The notes under the pieces were generated by a model that made no database searches, had not been told where the DNA came from, and was given only the letters and a program-made list of their open reading frames with translations. Made by a program: the position numbers and the translations under genes. A stretch of DNA of 64,000 bases from Synchiropus splendidus (lineage: Eukaryota > Chordata > Actinopteri > Syngnathiformes > Callionymidae), in contig NC_071334.1 of the NCBI RefSeq assembly GCF_027744825.2, forward strand, positions 27,419,937 through 27,483,936. Direction: 5' to 3'. Of the stretch, positions 30,501-44,500 are shown one piece after another. The number at the start of each line of letters is the position of its first letter. Positions within the stretch are counted from its first letter, which is position 1.

Positions 30501-33500
30501 TCTATGACAGATTGCAGAGACGGGGAAAAAATGAACCCAGTTAACTGTGAACCTCAAAAAGTCATATAAAGCAGAGGCGCTACAATAAACATGAGACATT
30601 AAACATACTGTATACATTGTCAATTGTCACTATCAGTCTGTTATTCTCCCTTATGACAAACATTTAAATTCATTCTAAAAGAGGGCCAACAAATCAGAGC
30701 TAAATGAATTCACAATCACCTACAGTCCATAAGGACCAAAACATCTGCTTTTTGAAACATGCTCATCCTTCTTGCCTCTCTCTAACACTATAAATACTGT
30801 ATCATGAATCTGTAAAGTTGTTCCATCATTTGGAAGATGACATTTTAGTTGTTAGTGAAGAAGTTTCTAATTTTCTGTTCATTGAAGAGTGTTTTTGTAG
30901 CTGAGAGACCAGTCATTTTTGTTGTCGACTCACATTTTCAATATCCCCACACCCATGTGTCATGAAGAGATATAAAAATATAAAGTGCTTGCTTCAACAG
31001 TTTGGCCTTTTAAATGTCATCCGTTTCTAAAGCTCCTTGGAAACAGATGGCTGGGTCTCGATAAGCACTTCGTATTTCATGCTCTTTTAATTTGATTCAC
31101 ACAAATGTATATTAGCAACCAGATAATCAGTCTGGATCACAGGTGAGGAAATAATGACATTGTTGTGGGAAATGTGAGGCTTTTGGAGAGGCTGGCTAGT
31201 GCTTCAGTCACTCTCAGCGTTTTTGTTTACCCGTATGGGGAGGTCCTGATCAAACCCTCCAGAGGTACTGCGGTACTCAGTGGGATAGATGAGGGATAGT
31301 GAGCGGAGAGCGTGTTCCAGCAGACAACAGGCCAGTGTGTATGCGCGCTTGCACCGCAGACGCACGCACACACACAGGACACGCTCCAGGTCCCCTTGGT
31401 ATTTCAACAGCTGTTCACCATCCACACGGGTAACCTAAAAAACAACAGATAGACACACATGTGTGCACGCACGCACACTGGCAATTCAGCAGAGGGTTGC
31501 TTATTAAATATTGAGGTTCCCCAGTAAATCACAGCATCTGGCTCATTCCCATCCGCGTCTGGCTCCCAGGAGTAGTAAAACAAAACAGAAAGGGTATCAA
31601 TGTGTTCTGGTTAATGACGAGGAGCTTTGATATTTATGACAGTGTAGCAAGCACACTGCAAGAAATATTGTTGTATCATTGCTTTTTCAAGACATGACAA
31701 CGCAGCAGAAAAGGGAGGCCATACAAATTTGTCCCAAAATTCAACAGGAAGTTTTTGTAAGAAAGAAGAATAAACCATTTTGTGCTGACTAAAATCAATT
31801 CAAGAAGGTAATGAAATTTATGAGAAAGAAATTCTCGTTTTTATGTGTAAAACATTAATTTTATGTAGTCTTATTGAAAACCAGATTATGTCCATGTTTG
31901 CATGTTATAAAAACGTATATAAATGTAATTTCATTATCTGTGACAATAATAATAATAATAATAATAATAATAAGCAACTGTACATTACTCATGCATGAAC
32001 TTCCTTTCAAAGGGAACATAATTCAGTGGACCACTGTATACAATATGATGTCACAGCCAAAACATTTGTGATGATGGACACTAAATAAGATTGCACTAAT
32101 GGACAGAAAATTTGAGTTATAAAAAAACTTCAGGAGGGAAGCACATAAAAGCAGTTGTTCTGCGCATCTGGTGCAGCAAAGAGTTCACTCATCTCTGGAA
32201 TACTTCCGCCCTGATGGTAGAAGTGTACTGACGCAACTTGACATTAATAATTTGTTGAAATATTACAATGCAGTTAATTGTGAATAATTAAAATTATAAA
32301 ACCTAATTGAACTAGATCATTTTTTATCCAGTTCCACACCTACTATTATATTTCACTCACAATTTTACACAATTGTGACTCCAAATATTCCAAACCATAG
32401 CGTGTGAAGAAATCTTAGCTTCAAAGGCAATGAACTCATCAATATATCCTGTTTCCTGTTAAAGCTTTTCAGTTCAGTCACCACCATGCCAGAGTCTAAG
32501 ACGAGGAGTATCCTGATCCCTCCCACAAAACTGCAGTGTATTAGTAGAATTTAAGCCACCAAACACCAATCTTGGTTTCGTCATGCACCTCTGTCAACTC
32601 GTGCCACACGTGTGAACACAACACAACACGCTATGTATGGGGTGAAATAGATAAGGGCAAGACACAATGTCAGTGTATGGGAACCACTACTGCTACCTGC
32701 TGATGACGTACATAAGACGTAGTAGAAGCTATTTTCGTGAACATGAAACTATTGTGTGAACTAAAAGATGAGCTACTGTATGTGAATGTGACATCACAAA
32801 ACCACAAACCAGTCCTGCTTCTCCTGTGTTCTGCAATGAGTGCTGAAAATTTTGAATAGTAGTGGACTATTTCTTAACTGTTGGCAGCACAATGCAAACT
32901 TGACGTATACAGCACATACTTGGCCCCTGCAAGTGAAGCACCAGCTTCTCACAGATGACTATCATACATTAACCTTTACCCTTCAAATGTTTAGAGAGAC
33001 AACAGGAGGAAAATTACAGTACACATAGGGTGAAACTAGAAACGTAATCTTGGCATAGACTGTACAGTAAATGTGCTTTTTAAATGGTAAATAACTTGAG
33101 AGACCTTGACCTAAAAAGAAATCATCCTTCGTAACAGAAATCATTATTGAGGAGTGTCAAGTAACGCAGTAGTAGCACAGCAACACGTCCTAACTTCTGA
33201 GAAAAGTATCTTTATCTCAGTAGTGACAACTCAACTGTCAAGGAAGATGAGGAAGCTCTTCTGACAGAATCTGCCATCGGTGCGAGAATAAACAAGTCTC
33301 AAAGTAGCGTAGACCACTTAGAGATTTTTCTTTTCTTTTTTTTTTTTACTGGTGTCAAGGTTTTCATGACATGACGGATCCTTGTCTCACCTCTGAGAGC
33401 AGCTGGAGATTCCACAACAGCTCCTTATCCAGCTCTTCTTCACTTTGCAACTCCTCGTCTGCAAGCACATATTACGGAGCTGAGTTATTTGCTCAATTGC

Positions 33501-36500
33501 TTACATGACAGGATGGGCCACTTGATTCATTTTGAAGTCAGTTTTCTGCAGCATGCCAGCAGAGTAAGTTATTTCCGCTCCAAACAAACATAAAAATCTC
33601 CACATAGAGCTGCTGGCCAATCAGCTCAACACTGATGACATTAACAGCAACCAACTTGATGGGGCAGTTTACAGAATTTTTTTGTCTCCAGACACATTCA
33701 CATGTCTACACTACAGACATAGGTAACAAAGTACTGACTGTCAGTAATGTGGAAAATGACGCTGCAGCAGTGGGGGATGAACAGACGCAGAGATTCAGCA
33801 GGATGACACTGCAACACAAATCAACACGCTCACAGACACACGCACACACACTAAGAGATGCATACATTTACATGCAAGAGCTGAAATAAATAAGTGAAAA
33901 AAAAACATAAAGAAGGAAGGAAAATAATCACAAGAGTCAAGCAGAGAAGCACAGCATGATTAGTCTTGCAAATATCCCATAAATATTCTGACAACTGCAA
34001 TGACGAATAAACTATTTTCTGGTTATGATTTAGTCTGGCAAGGTTAAGAATTACTACACAAATAACTGGAGAAGAGGGACTACAGCATCTCAGGCACGCT
34101 GAGACTAAACAAACTTGTAAACACAAGAAAAGGAGGAGACTGCAATGTTTAAGGCCTCAGCATTTCAAGAATCTGCCTCCCAAATCAGTAAGACAACTTT
34201 TGGCTTCACAATAATAATACAGGTTAGTAATAGTTATAATAATACAATAGTAATACTGGATTAATGACCCTGACCATGTGTGGCGAGGTACATTCATATG
34301 TAGGCAAATCAAATGATCAATATCGCTAAAATGTAAACTTTAAATATGCTTTAAATCATGTTTTGACCATTGATCAGCTGCAAGTATTGAATATTTGGCA
34401 CTATTTTAATCGGTTCTATGAACAATGGTGTTGTCCATGGGTCACCAACAGAAACAATGGGAGTGGCCTAGTCTCTGTCAATATTTATCATTTAGTCATC
34501 TTATTACGTGTCTTTCCTTTGTGTTACACCATTGGTAATTATTGAAAAGAATCAATGATCTTACTTGGGACAGAACATGTGGAAACAAAACTGTTTTTTC
34601 AACTATTCGTTAGGTGGTTTTTATGCACAGTGGCTCTGCTTGTTGGTCTTTGAAGTAAGCTCAGCTCCAGAGTAGACTTGAAGTTTTTAGGTCAAAAACA
34701 TTTTCATTTTACCAAGATGCACTGCTATTACTTGATCGTCCCAGTCCTTTAAGGAAGATGAATTACAGAAAAATAAAAAGAGCACAGCATTACAATGGTT
34801 CCTTTGTTGGTTGACTCATTTGTAATGATAGTTTTGCCTTGACACTTAACAGATCAGCTAACTTTCCAGAAGAGCGACTGCATGTTTGCCAGTCACAAAC
34901 AGAGATTCTGCATATTGGCATCGAGTTTCTGTAAAGCCAAGTGAATTGCAATTTTATATCCAGCAACGTCATGCATACACAACTGAAAAAATGAAAAAGT
35001 GATGTGAAGATTCATTAAACGTCTCAACAGGAGGCACATATTTGAAAAGGTTTGAACATCAATACATATGACTATACCTTTGCAGTTGCTCTGCACATGT
35101 CAGCCACCATTCTTCCCGACACACATGTCTCAAAGATGTTTGAAGTTGCAAAATTGTACACTTTCTGTAAAGCCACCTGAAGACAAGCATTTGAATATGT
35201 TACTTGAAGACGGATTGACTTTGCTCAATAACACCAGGAGTGTGTGTGTTTTGTCACCATGTATATTTCTTTGGAACACTGAGTCAGGATAGTGCTCACG
35301 GTGGAAGACAGGCCCAGCTCTACCAGGCTCTCTAGGTGCGTTTGGGTATCAGTCTCCATCTCATCCCTGGTCTGTTCCAATGTGCTGCTGTCTATCAGAG
35401 CGAAACACCTGCACCAGCCAGCAGCAAACACACTTGTCACCAACGAAGCTCCTCAAACCGAGACTCTCTCACAGTGGGAAGCTGACAGCATGGGTTTATT
35501 AAGTGAAGGTTTGACTCAGTAATTTGGGTTTACCTGTCCAGGAACTGGAGAACAAAGTCTTCAAACTCTGCAGATGCGAAACACAGTCCTTTTTCCATCT
35601 GAAGAAGAGAAATCGAACACTTCAACTGACTTTCAACAGCTGAAATGACCGAGAACTTCTATATGAAATGGTTGTCAAATCGTTCTTTGAACAACATGTC
35701 CAGGAAAAGAGTGACTTAATTTGTTTACTGCAGATCTTTTCAGCATTGATTTTATCGTGCACATTAAATAAATAACATACAAACATGTTCTATGGATTTA
35801 TTCTTCTTGTACACTATTTTTGCAATTAAGTTTTCTGGGGCTCTTAAAGTAACTTTACTGTAGATCATCTCAACTTATCCATGTACAGGCTGCAGGCGCA
35901 GCAGCCTGACCACAGAAGCATACCTTCCACCTCTGAAGGAAGGTATGACGGAGATTCCATACACCCAAGGGAAAAGGGGCTTGGATTCACTATCTCACCC
36001 TTCCAGTCTCTCGTTCGGGTTTATGACCGCAGGGGAGGTTGTGGATGACTGTACATCAATAATATGAATAAAAGACCTTACGGGACAAGAATATTGACCA
36101 TGCTGGAAACAGGAAAATTGTGTCAAGAGTACCTCAGTGAGATCAGCATGTTGAGATGGAGCAGATGAACAATCCACCAAAGGCACCAGAGTGGTGAAGG
36201 TGGTGATGAACTGGAATGTAATCTAGGAGAGAGACAATTCTTGAAATTGATTTGACATCACCAGGGTTAAATGAACCTGCCACATGTTCAAGCATGTTTT
36301 GCTTGAACATTTGCATGACGTACTAGATCTCGATGACATGTTAGATTATAAAGTGTCTGAGACAATGAGTCCAAAACTATCGACTGTAGTTTCATGGCAG
36401 ATGAAAAGCACTGGTGATTTCAGTTCCATTCAAACACTCTTCATACCACATTTTGGAATACAAGCCATTTCTGTAGGCCGATAAGGAAATAAATGAGCAA

Positions 36501-39500
36501 GAGCTGCTCAGGTTCCTTCAACACTAATAAAGAGATCCATTATTCACCATGCACTTGCTGAAGTCGTTGGGGTCCACTCCCGGCAGTGAGCCCATGAGCA
36601 GTGGAAGCACGTGTTCACGGCCCTCAGGGTAGAGATTGTTCGGGGAGGCCAGGCTGCGTGCCATTCCGATCATGCAGCTGAGGGTTGCGGTGAGGGTGTG
36701 AGGTTCAGTGAGCGTCTCCATGGCAGCGTAGGTTCTAATTTAATGACATTAAAGACAAGGCGTTGTGGGGGAAAACGAGAGATATAGCTTGAGTATAGTT
36801 TATACACTGAGTGCAACTACACACAACAAAATTCAAAGTCTAGATGTAAGTAAACTTTGCTGAGTTAATTCCAGTGATGGGTGTTGGTTCTGATGTTATT
36901 ATAACATTGCAGGTGCAAGTAAAATGTAGCAGGAGGCGTTCCCTGAAGGTGAAAAGAGCTCCGAACACTCCGATTCACAACTGCCTACTTCTAGTAACCT
37001 CTTGTCTGCAATCGACAAAGTGAAAAGACTATTTTGGGATATGGTGCCCAGTTGCAGATCCCGGTGAAGGGAAATTATATATGTGCTAGAAACTCACAAA
37101 CACATTGAAAAGGACATTTAAAGGCCAAGAAACGCAGTCAAAAATGACGACAATCTGGCATTAAATTAAATTTGTGTGTCTAGAAATAACACAGATAGTT
37201 CCAGTGCAATTAACAAACACAAATAAGAAGAAAAAACAAACAAACACAAGGCAGACTTACAAGGCTCAAGGAAAGAAAAAACCTACATAAGCACTTACTT
37301 CTCCAGTACAGGTGGAATCGCAAGTTCTGGAGTGAGGAGGGCCAAGTTCTGAAGAGCATAAGCTGCATCTGTGCTTCCATTTTTACTGCAGGGAATCATA
37401 CATACACATCACAAACATATCCAGCATGAGGAATGAGAAAACCATCAGGTGAAATGATTTCACCACTGGGTGATACAACGGCTGCAGATGAGATTATTAA
37501 ATGTGGTTTATCAAAGCTAACCCTGGCTACCCTATATTGAGCGGTTGTGGTCCATTACTGTAAAATCAAAGAAAGTGGAAGCATGGGAAAAGCGTTACTG
37601 ATTTAGATGCCAGAGGACACACATCCTTCTTCTCTGTACGGCAAAAACATGATTCTGAACTTCCTGTGTTTAGAGGAATTATCCAAGAATACACTGTATT
37701 CTTTTGTTTGTTAATTAATTTTTATTGTTTTGTTTTGTTCATTATTGCATGTTGTACCAAAGAACTTTCCTAGTTGGTTGGGAAAAGCCGATTCTGATTC
37801 TGGATATTTTCAGCATTGTAAGTGGGGACATTTCTGACCTGTCAAAAACAGTCATGACGAATATCTTAGTGGTGCAGTTTCTACGTTCAATAATCATAGA
37901 ATCTAAATATTTTGCGACCACCTTTGAAGAAGCTTTATGAAATTTATTTTAACAGTCCATTCCAAATCTAATGAGGGTGCAAAGCTAAAGCTAAATCCCC
38001 CCAATAAAATATGTACGAAAAACTACGTAAATCAGCCTGAATTATAATTTCATAATGCCTGTGTGTAGGTTGCGGGTTCGATGCCTGGGTTGGACCACCT
38101 TTGTGCATGGAGTTTGTATGTTCTCCCGGTGCGCGCATGGGTTTCCTCCGCGTTCTCCGGTTTCCTCCCACAGCCCAAAGACATGCGCACTAGGTTCATT
38201 GGACATCGTAAAAAAAAAAAACGCCCCAGTGTGTGCATGTGTGAGTGAATGGTGTGTCTGTGCCCTGCGATGGACTGCCGACCTGTCCTGGGTGTATTCC
38301 TGCCTATCACCCAATGACTGCTGGGATAGGCTCCAGCACTGCCCGCAACAGGACTCAGTGCTAAAAAATGCTCTTGGTATACATACAACAATCCAGTGCC
38401 ACTGCACTGAAGGAGTGGAGCTTCTCAAATGTGATTTGAGGTTAAAATCTAATTTGCAGTAAAGCCAATATGGTCAGTTCAGAAACTTAAATAAATAAAT
38501 GTTTGCCCAACTTTAAGTTTTGTATTGGTTTAACACCTGCTGTAAATTGATATGTTGACAAGATGTGACACAATTCGAAATGACTCGTGTGCTGGTGATA
38601 GTAAAATTTGGCTATGAAAAAGAGTTGATCTCGTCTAGTACCGCGGAGTTTGGAATGTCAAGTGATAAAAGTTCTTAATATTGTCGCAGTAACAGAGGTG
38701 CAGTACCTGAACATGGCCAGCAGGACGGCTCCAGTGAGGCTATGCGTGAACTCCTGCAAGTCAGCATCGGTAAGTCTCTGACATTTAGGAACCAACGTGA
38801 TCCAGCTGACATCGGCGTGACGCTCTCTGTGTACACGCCGCACGACACTGGCAGGGAGGCGTTGCAGCAGGCGCATCAGTCGCGACTGTGGATGAGCACA
38901 CATTTGTTTTTACCAGATTATGGAAATAAGTGGCAGCTTGTTTAAAAGAAATGAGCTACCTGCCAGCGGCCATGATTAGAGGGATGGTAGAAGGAGGCAA
39001 TGCTGTTGAAGAGGCAGGTCAGCTCCTTCTGTGCAGGATTATCTGGCCCACCCTGAACACATCAGAGAAAGGCAATCAATAATCAACTGAAAAAACACGT
39101 GCAATGTAAAGTGAAGAGTGACTGGCCGCAACATTATGACCGTGGAGCCTATTTTGCAGTGTCCAGGCTGTAATAAAAGTAGTGTTTGAGTGAGGAGAGC
39201 TCATTGATGAGGAACATTTACAGTCACAGGACAGCTACACATTAAGATAAATGTCATCACACACAGTGCAGCACAGTTCTTGACAGCAGCTATGTCCACC
39301 ATTCTGCTTCGCCAAACAGCTAGCAAGCGTGCATCAGAACAAAAGTATAAAAAGGTGACAAACTGAACTGGTGTCAGAAGACTGCATTAATGCAGGTTGG
39401 TGCCTTTACCAAGGATGTGCTTTAGAGATGAATGCGACCGCTATTTTTAATGGCATGCATTCTGACACCTTTCTGTCAGGGTCCTTTTCATTCATTTAAA

Positions 39501-41481
39501 CATTACTAAGATGCAAAGAAATCATGGCCCTGTGTGGCAAAATGTAACCTTGTGACGTCAGGCAGACAGAAGAACATTGATCAGCCCATCTCTATTAGAT
39601 TAATATGTAATCACAAACACAGAGAGGAGAAGAAAATGTGTTCCAATACCGAAGGGCTGGTTTACTTCTATCTGAACTTGTGCCAATTTGTGTGATTTCT
39701 GTGAACACTGGCCAGTTACCGTACATTTATAAATAAGTCACTATACTTGGCATTGATTCACTTTCAGTTCAGTCTATGAATTCCTGTCAAACTGACACTG
39801 AACGACGACTTTGTATTTTGACATATTTCACTCATGATACACCGATTAACACAGTATAAAATCTACTGTAGATAATAACAGTATGGTGGACTATATTATA
39901 TGTAGTATAAGATTTTGAGTTGAACATTTACGGCATATTTACAGTAGGGCTCAGGGTTTACACTACATGTAAACAATGGCGGCACACCACCACGATTTAA
40001 ATGAGAGCCACCACACTTTTAGAAAAATGATAAGTTAAAGAAGAAGTCCTGCATGATCAATCATATTAAAACATTGAAACAAGGATAACACATAATGCAT
40101 TCGACTGGATATATGAAGAGACAGACCAGGTGAGGACGGCTACGGATGGAGAGTAGCGCTTTTGCTGACACCAAATGAAGAAATGTCAAAACTATCCTCT
40201 GCCTCCTTGTTTTTCTGCCTGATCGCTTTTTTTATTTGTTTGTTTGTTTTGTTGGTTGATGAAAATAAAAACAGAGATATTGACTGGTTTTCATGAAGAC
40301 CAGTTCTGTGCTTACCAGCATGGCAGTGATCCACAAAACCAAGTGCCCAATGTCATAAGAGTTGGTCAGGTACCGCGGCGACACCATCTGATTGACTCCC
40401 ACAGGAAGATTCAGACTGCGAAGAATTCTGGTGAAGATCTGCACTCAAGCAAACCGAATAAAGTTTTACTTCTCACATGATTGCTGACATGAATTCACAG
40501 AATACAATCTTAATTACTCACTGTGGGAATAAACGGGGTCCAGTCCACGTAACCAATGTTATCGTTGGCGAGTCGAGCAAACAGGTTGACTAGGTGCTGC
40601 CAAACCACAAAAGACAAACAACTGTTTTAAAGGCCAAGGCTCAATACCCAGACGTATAGATTGTTATCGTCAGAACTGAATATCAACACTTTATCTGAAT
40701 AGTCTTTTAAGAGAGAGATGTTTGTTTACAGCCTGCTAAACACCAGAGATACAGAAAACCTATGTTCATGCATAGTGATTTACATAACATTTGCGTCTAA
40801 ACATTAACCCTTATTTTATTTCCATTTTCTAGATGTAGATTTTGGGGGCTCCCACAATGTCTTTATGACTAAACCAGATTATCAGGTGCAGACCACCATC
40901 AGGAGTTCAATCTTGAAGTCAAAATCAAAAGAGCCGCAAATAAAGAACTCCATCCATCCAACTGTCTACATCCAAAACTGACTCTCAGAAAAATATTGTG
41001 AAATAAAATGTGAAAGGCACTTTGTCATCTAAAGCAATGTAACTTAATTCACTACTGCTTGGCAGGAACAATGCATTAATATGTGGACAACTTTTTAAGT
41101 ATCAAAATGATTAGGAACAGAAAACGTTACTTGATGAGAATGGGTATCTGCCCGTTGAGCATTGAAAATAACTGTCTATTCTTTAGCCATAAACGTGTTC
41201 CTGAACTGATGCTAGCACAATTTCAAAAGCATATATTCATCTTTAAATGGTGAAAAGCATTTGTGCATGCCTGAATAAGCATCTACATAGCCAGGTGTGT
41301 TTAAGTCCACCGCTGTTTATTCACCCATTCAAAATGAATAATGTGTTTTGATAAACAAAGTACTGCTGAATGTGTGTCACTGCGTCTCCATTTCTTACAG
41401 CGGATATAGTTTTGTGCATATTTCCAAGGCATGAATTCCCACATCCTATTTACTCAGACATGCTCCAAGAGTAGAGCACAT

Positions 41482-41519
<38 letters not shown>

Positions 41520-44500
41520 TGAGCGTCTTCATCTCACCCCCTCCCAGCTCGGTTGATTTTGCACCGACATCCACAGATTCATTAATTCTTCAAACCACAA
41601 CCTAGAAGCACATGATAAACAGTGTATCACACATATAACTACAAACACCTGAGGCTGAATTCAAGCTTTCATCCATATCTAATCCCGGCCCACCCCACGT
41701 GAATGCTGCCACAGCTAAAGAAATATTACACCATAACATAAAAACAAATGTTAATGAGGGTTTAAAGTAGAAACTACTGATAAACCACTGCTCATTCAAT
41801 AACAAGAAAACTTTGTTTTACTTTTATTTCATTTGATTATGACATGACCGATGTGCACATTTGGGCAGTCAGGGGAAGTGACTACATATGTAAATATGAA
41901 TACATTATATTAACACTTCATTTTTCGAGCAGTGCCCATGTTTTTCTATAATGTTATTTCACAGTAGCATACCATGTGTGTATTCTTTTAAATAATATTT
42001 TATCCAAAATACTTTCCAGGAGACCTTTCCTCTGAATAACTTTTACTTTACAGCATGGCTATTTTGTTGTGTGGATAATTAAGTCGGCAGTGCCGCCCAT
42101 TCCGACATGCCATAGATAGCGGGTTGCCTCCTGGACAAACCTGCGGTTCTAAAATAGAGCACTTACTGGAAGCCCTGGCAGTGCTCCTCTGGGGGCATGA
42201 TGGTTGGCAAAAACAACTCCATGTTGCTGATGGCCTTTTGCATCACCATGTCAAACACGCATAACAGGGGGCGCCATTCATCCAGCATCTCTTTCGTGGA
42301 GGAGGCTGGGAAATACCTTTAAAAAGTATTCATGAATTAGGATTCGTTTACGTGGTTGTCTCCTGGTACTCTGGTTTCCTCCCACAGTCCAAAGACATGC
42401 TCCCTAGGTTAATTGGACACTCTAAAATTGCCCCTAGGTGTGAATGTGTGTGTGTTTGTTAGGGATGGGCGATAACTTTTAGCACACAATATACCGCTAA
42501 AACACAATGTCCACAATGACAAGTCTGCATCTCATGATAAATTCGATAAACACGCGGCTCACGCTGCATTGGACCTGCATACACGAACATGACAAGACTG
42601 TGACGGTGGACCGTGCTCTCCAGCTCCGCTGCATTTGACCGCCGACACCGCCGTGTGACAGTTGTGAAGAGCGTGGTGGACTTTGATTCATGATCGTAGT
42701 TTTAAACTTGTTTTTAATACAGGGAACCTTTGATAATGACATTGGTCGACTCTGAGTCCCTGGATCCGTGTTTACGTTATTAAATGGAGTGGTCCTCATA
42801 GGCTCTCTGACACGGCTGTCTACCTTGGTTCATATCAACACGTGCAGGTCTCCTGCTGCGCTAGCGCCTCGGCGAAACACCCTGGTGAAAATAGTTGGAT
42901 ATTGGACAGAGCTCCGCTCCTGTATTGGCGGTGGCGTCCTCTTCCACGTCCCCATTAGGTTTCACTGATCGTGGACACACTCTCTCAGGCAGCGCTAATG
43001 CTACGACCCAGCATCAGTTAGGGACCATCAACAAATTCCAAAACGATCAAAGTATTAGTGAAGTCTTGAATAAGGCAATGCAAAACACAAGAGAATTGTG
43101 AAAAGGTCTGACATTTTGTATAATGATTTGGAGAATAGAATATGACTAAATAATCATTTATTCACATTATTTTGAATATTTCTTCAATAGCATCTAAGAA
43201 ATGTGTCCAGACTGGTCCATAGTTAAAGTCAACTGTTAAGAGACATGAGATACTGCAGACAGACGGCTCAATTTAACCCCTGAATATTGAACATTGAATT
43301 TCTCATCTCTGCACTGAGTTAACTATTATATTTAAACATAAGCAAATAATGATGTTGGAGACAAACTCCATTAATAAGTTTCATCATAAAATAGTTTCAA
43401 GAGAGACTGCAGTGTGTACAACACATGGAATACAATGAAAATGTATTCATCATGAAATTACAACATTTATCGCGATAACTTTTTTGTCCATATCGCCCAT
43501 CCCTAGTGTGTGTGCCCTGTGATGGACTGGTGACCTGCCCAGGGTGTATTCCTGCCTCTCGCCCAATGAATGCTAGAATAGGCTCCAGCACTGCCCGCAA
43601 CCCTGAACAGGACTTAGCGCGAGTTAACAGACGATGTATGCAAAGACCATTAAAGATGACAGAAGGTCGAAGCATTTTGACAATCAGCACACCAGTCAAT
43701 CTTCAAAGCTAATGTTCTGAGAGAGACTTACAGTCTGCAGCTTTTCACCAAAGCCTTCAAAATGTGGTCCACTGAGCTGGAAACAAGCAAGGACAAGGAT
43801 CTGGATGGTTTCAGTTGCACAACAAAACATTAAACGGACTGTGTGTCACATTTCTCAATAAATGGCTACTTTTTCCCCTCTGTCACCACATCTGAGCCAT
43901 AGGATGGAAGGAAAAAAACACCTCTGTCACTTGACATCAAAACTCACTATTCAGCCGGTATGAGAGAAGAGTTACACTGAGCAACATCCTCTGCTTCTCC
44001 TTCCCTTTACAGCAGGGCTCTGCGAGTTGATCCCTGAAGGGCCTTGGCGGTGCAGAATTGTCTTCCAACCAATCAAGCACACACAGGTGTCTGAGGACTG
44101 TAATCAGTTGATGGTCATTCTGGTGCTGCTTGACAACTGATTGGTTAAACTGTTTGTGCTTGATTGGTTGGAACAAAGAGCTCCTTTGGAGGATCAACTT
44201 GAAGACCACTGCCTCAAAGCGACGACGATGTGTGACTCTGTGGTTAGTACTGGATGGTAACTGGGGCCCTATAATGGGGGCTTGTGTGTGACTGGTGGTC
44301 TGCCTAAACTGTGTGCGGCCTCTGGTGGAGTGGGACACGGTGTTGGCTGCTTCTCACCAGTTGTAGCTGGTTTGAACTACAGAAGCAGTGAACAGCTTCA
44401 TCGCTTACAGCTTTTGTACCACTGTGTTTTAATGGATTATGTGACTCATCTGTCCCAGTGAGTAATTGCTTTTATACTAAGGAATGTGTCACGTGAGTGT

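Noticed and set aside
38042..38462. Overlapping frames of 113-135 codons on both strands
   Set aside because: They coincide exactly with a SINE-like interspersed repeat and have no domain.
42497..42799. A 100-codon minus-strand frame inside the hAT element, possible transposase remnant
   Set aside because: It shows no transposase motif such as the RW or dimerisation block, and is too short to support.
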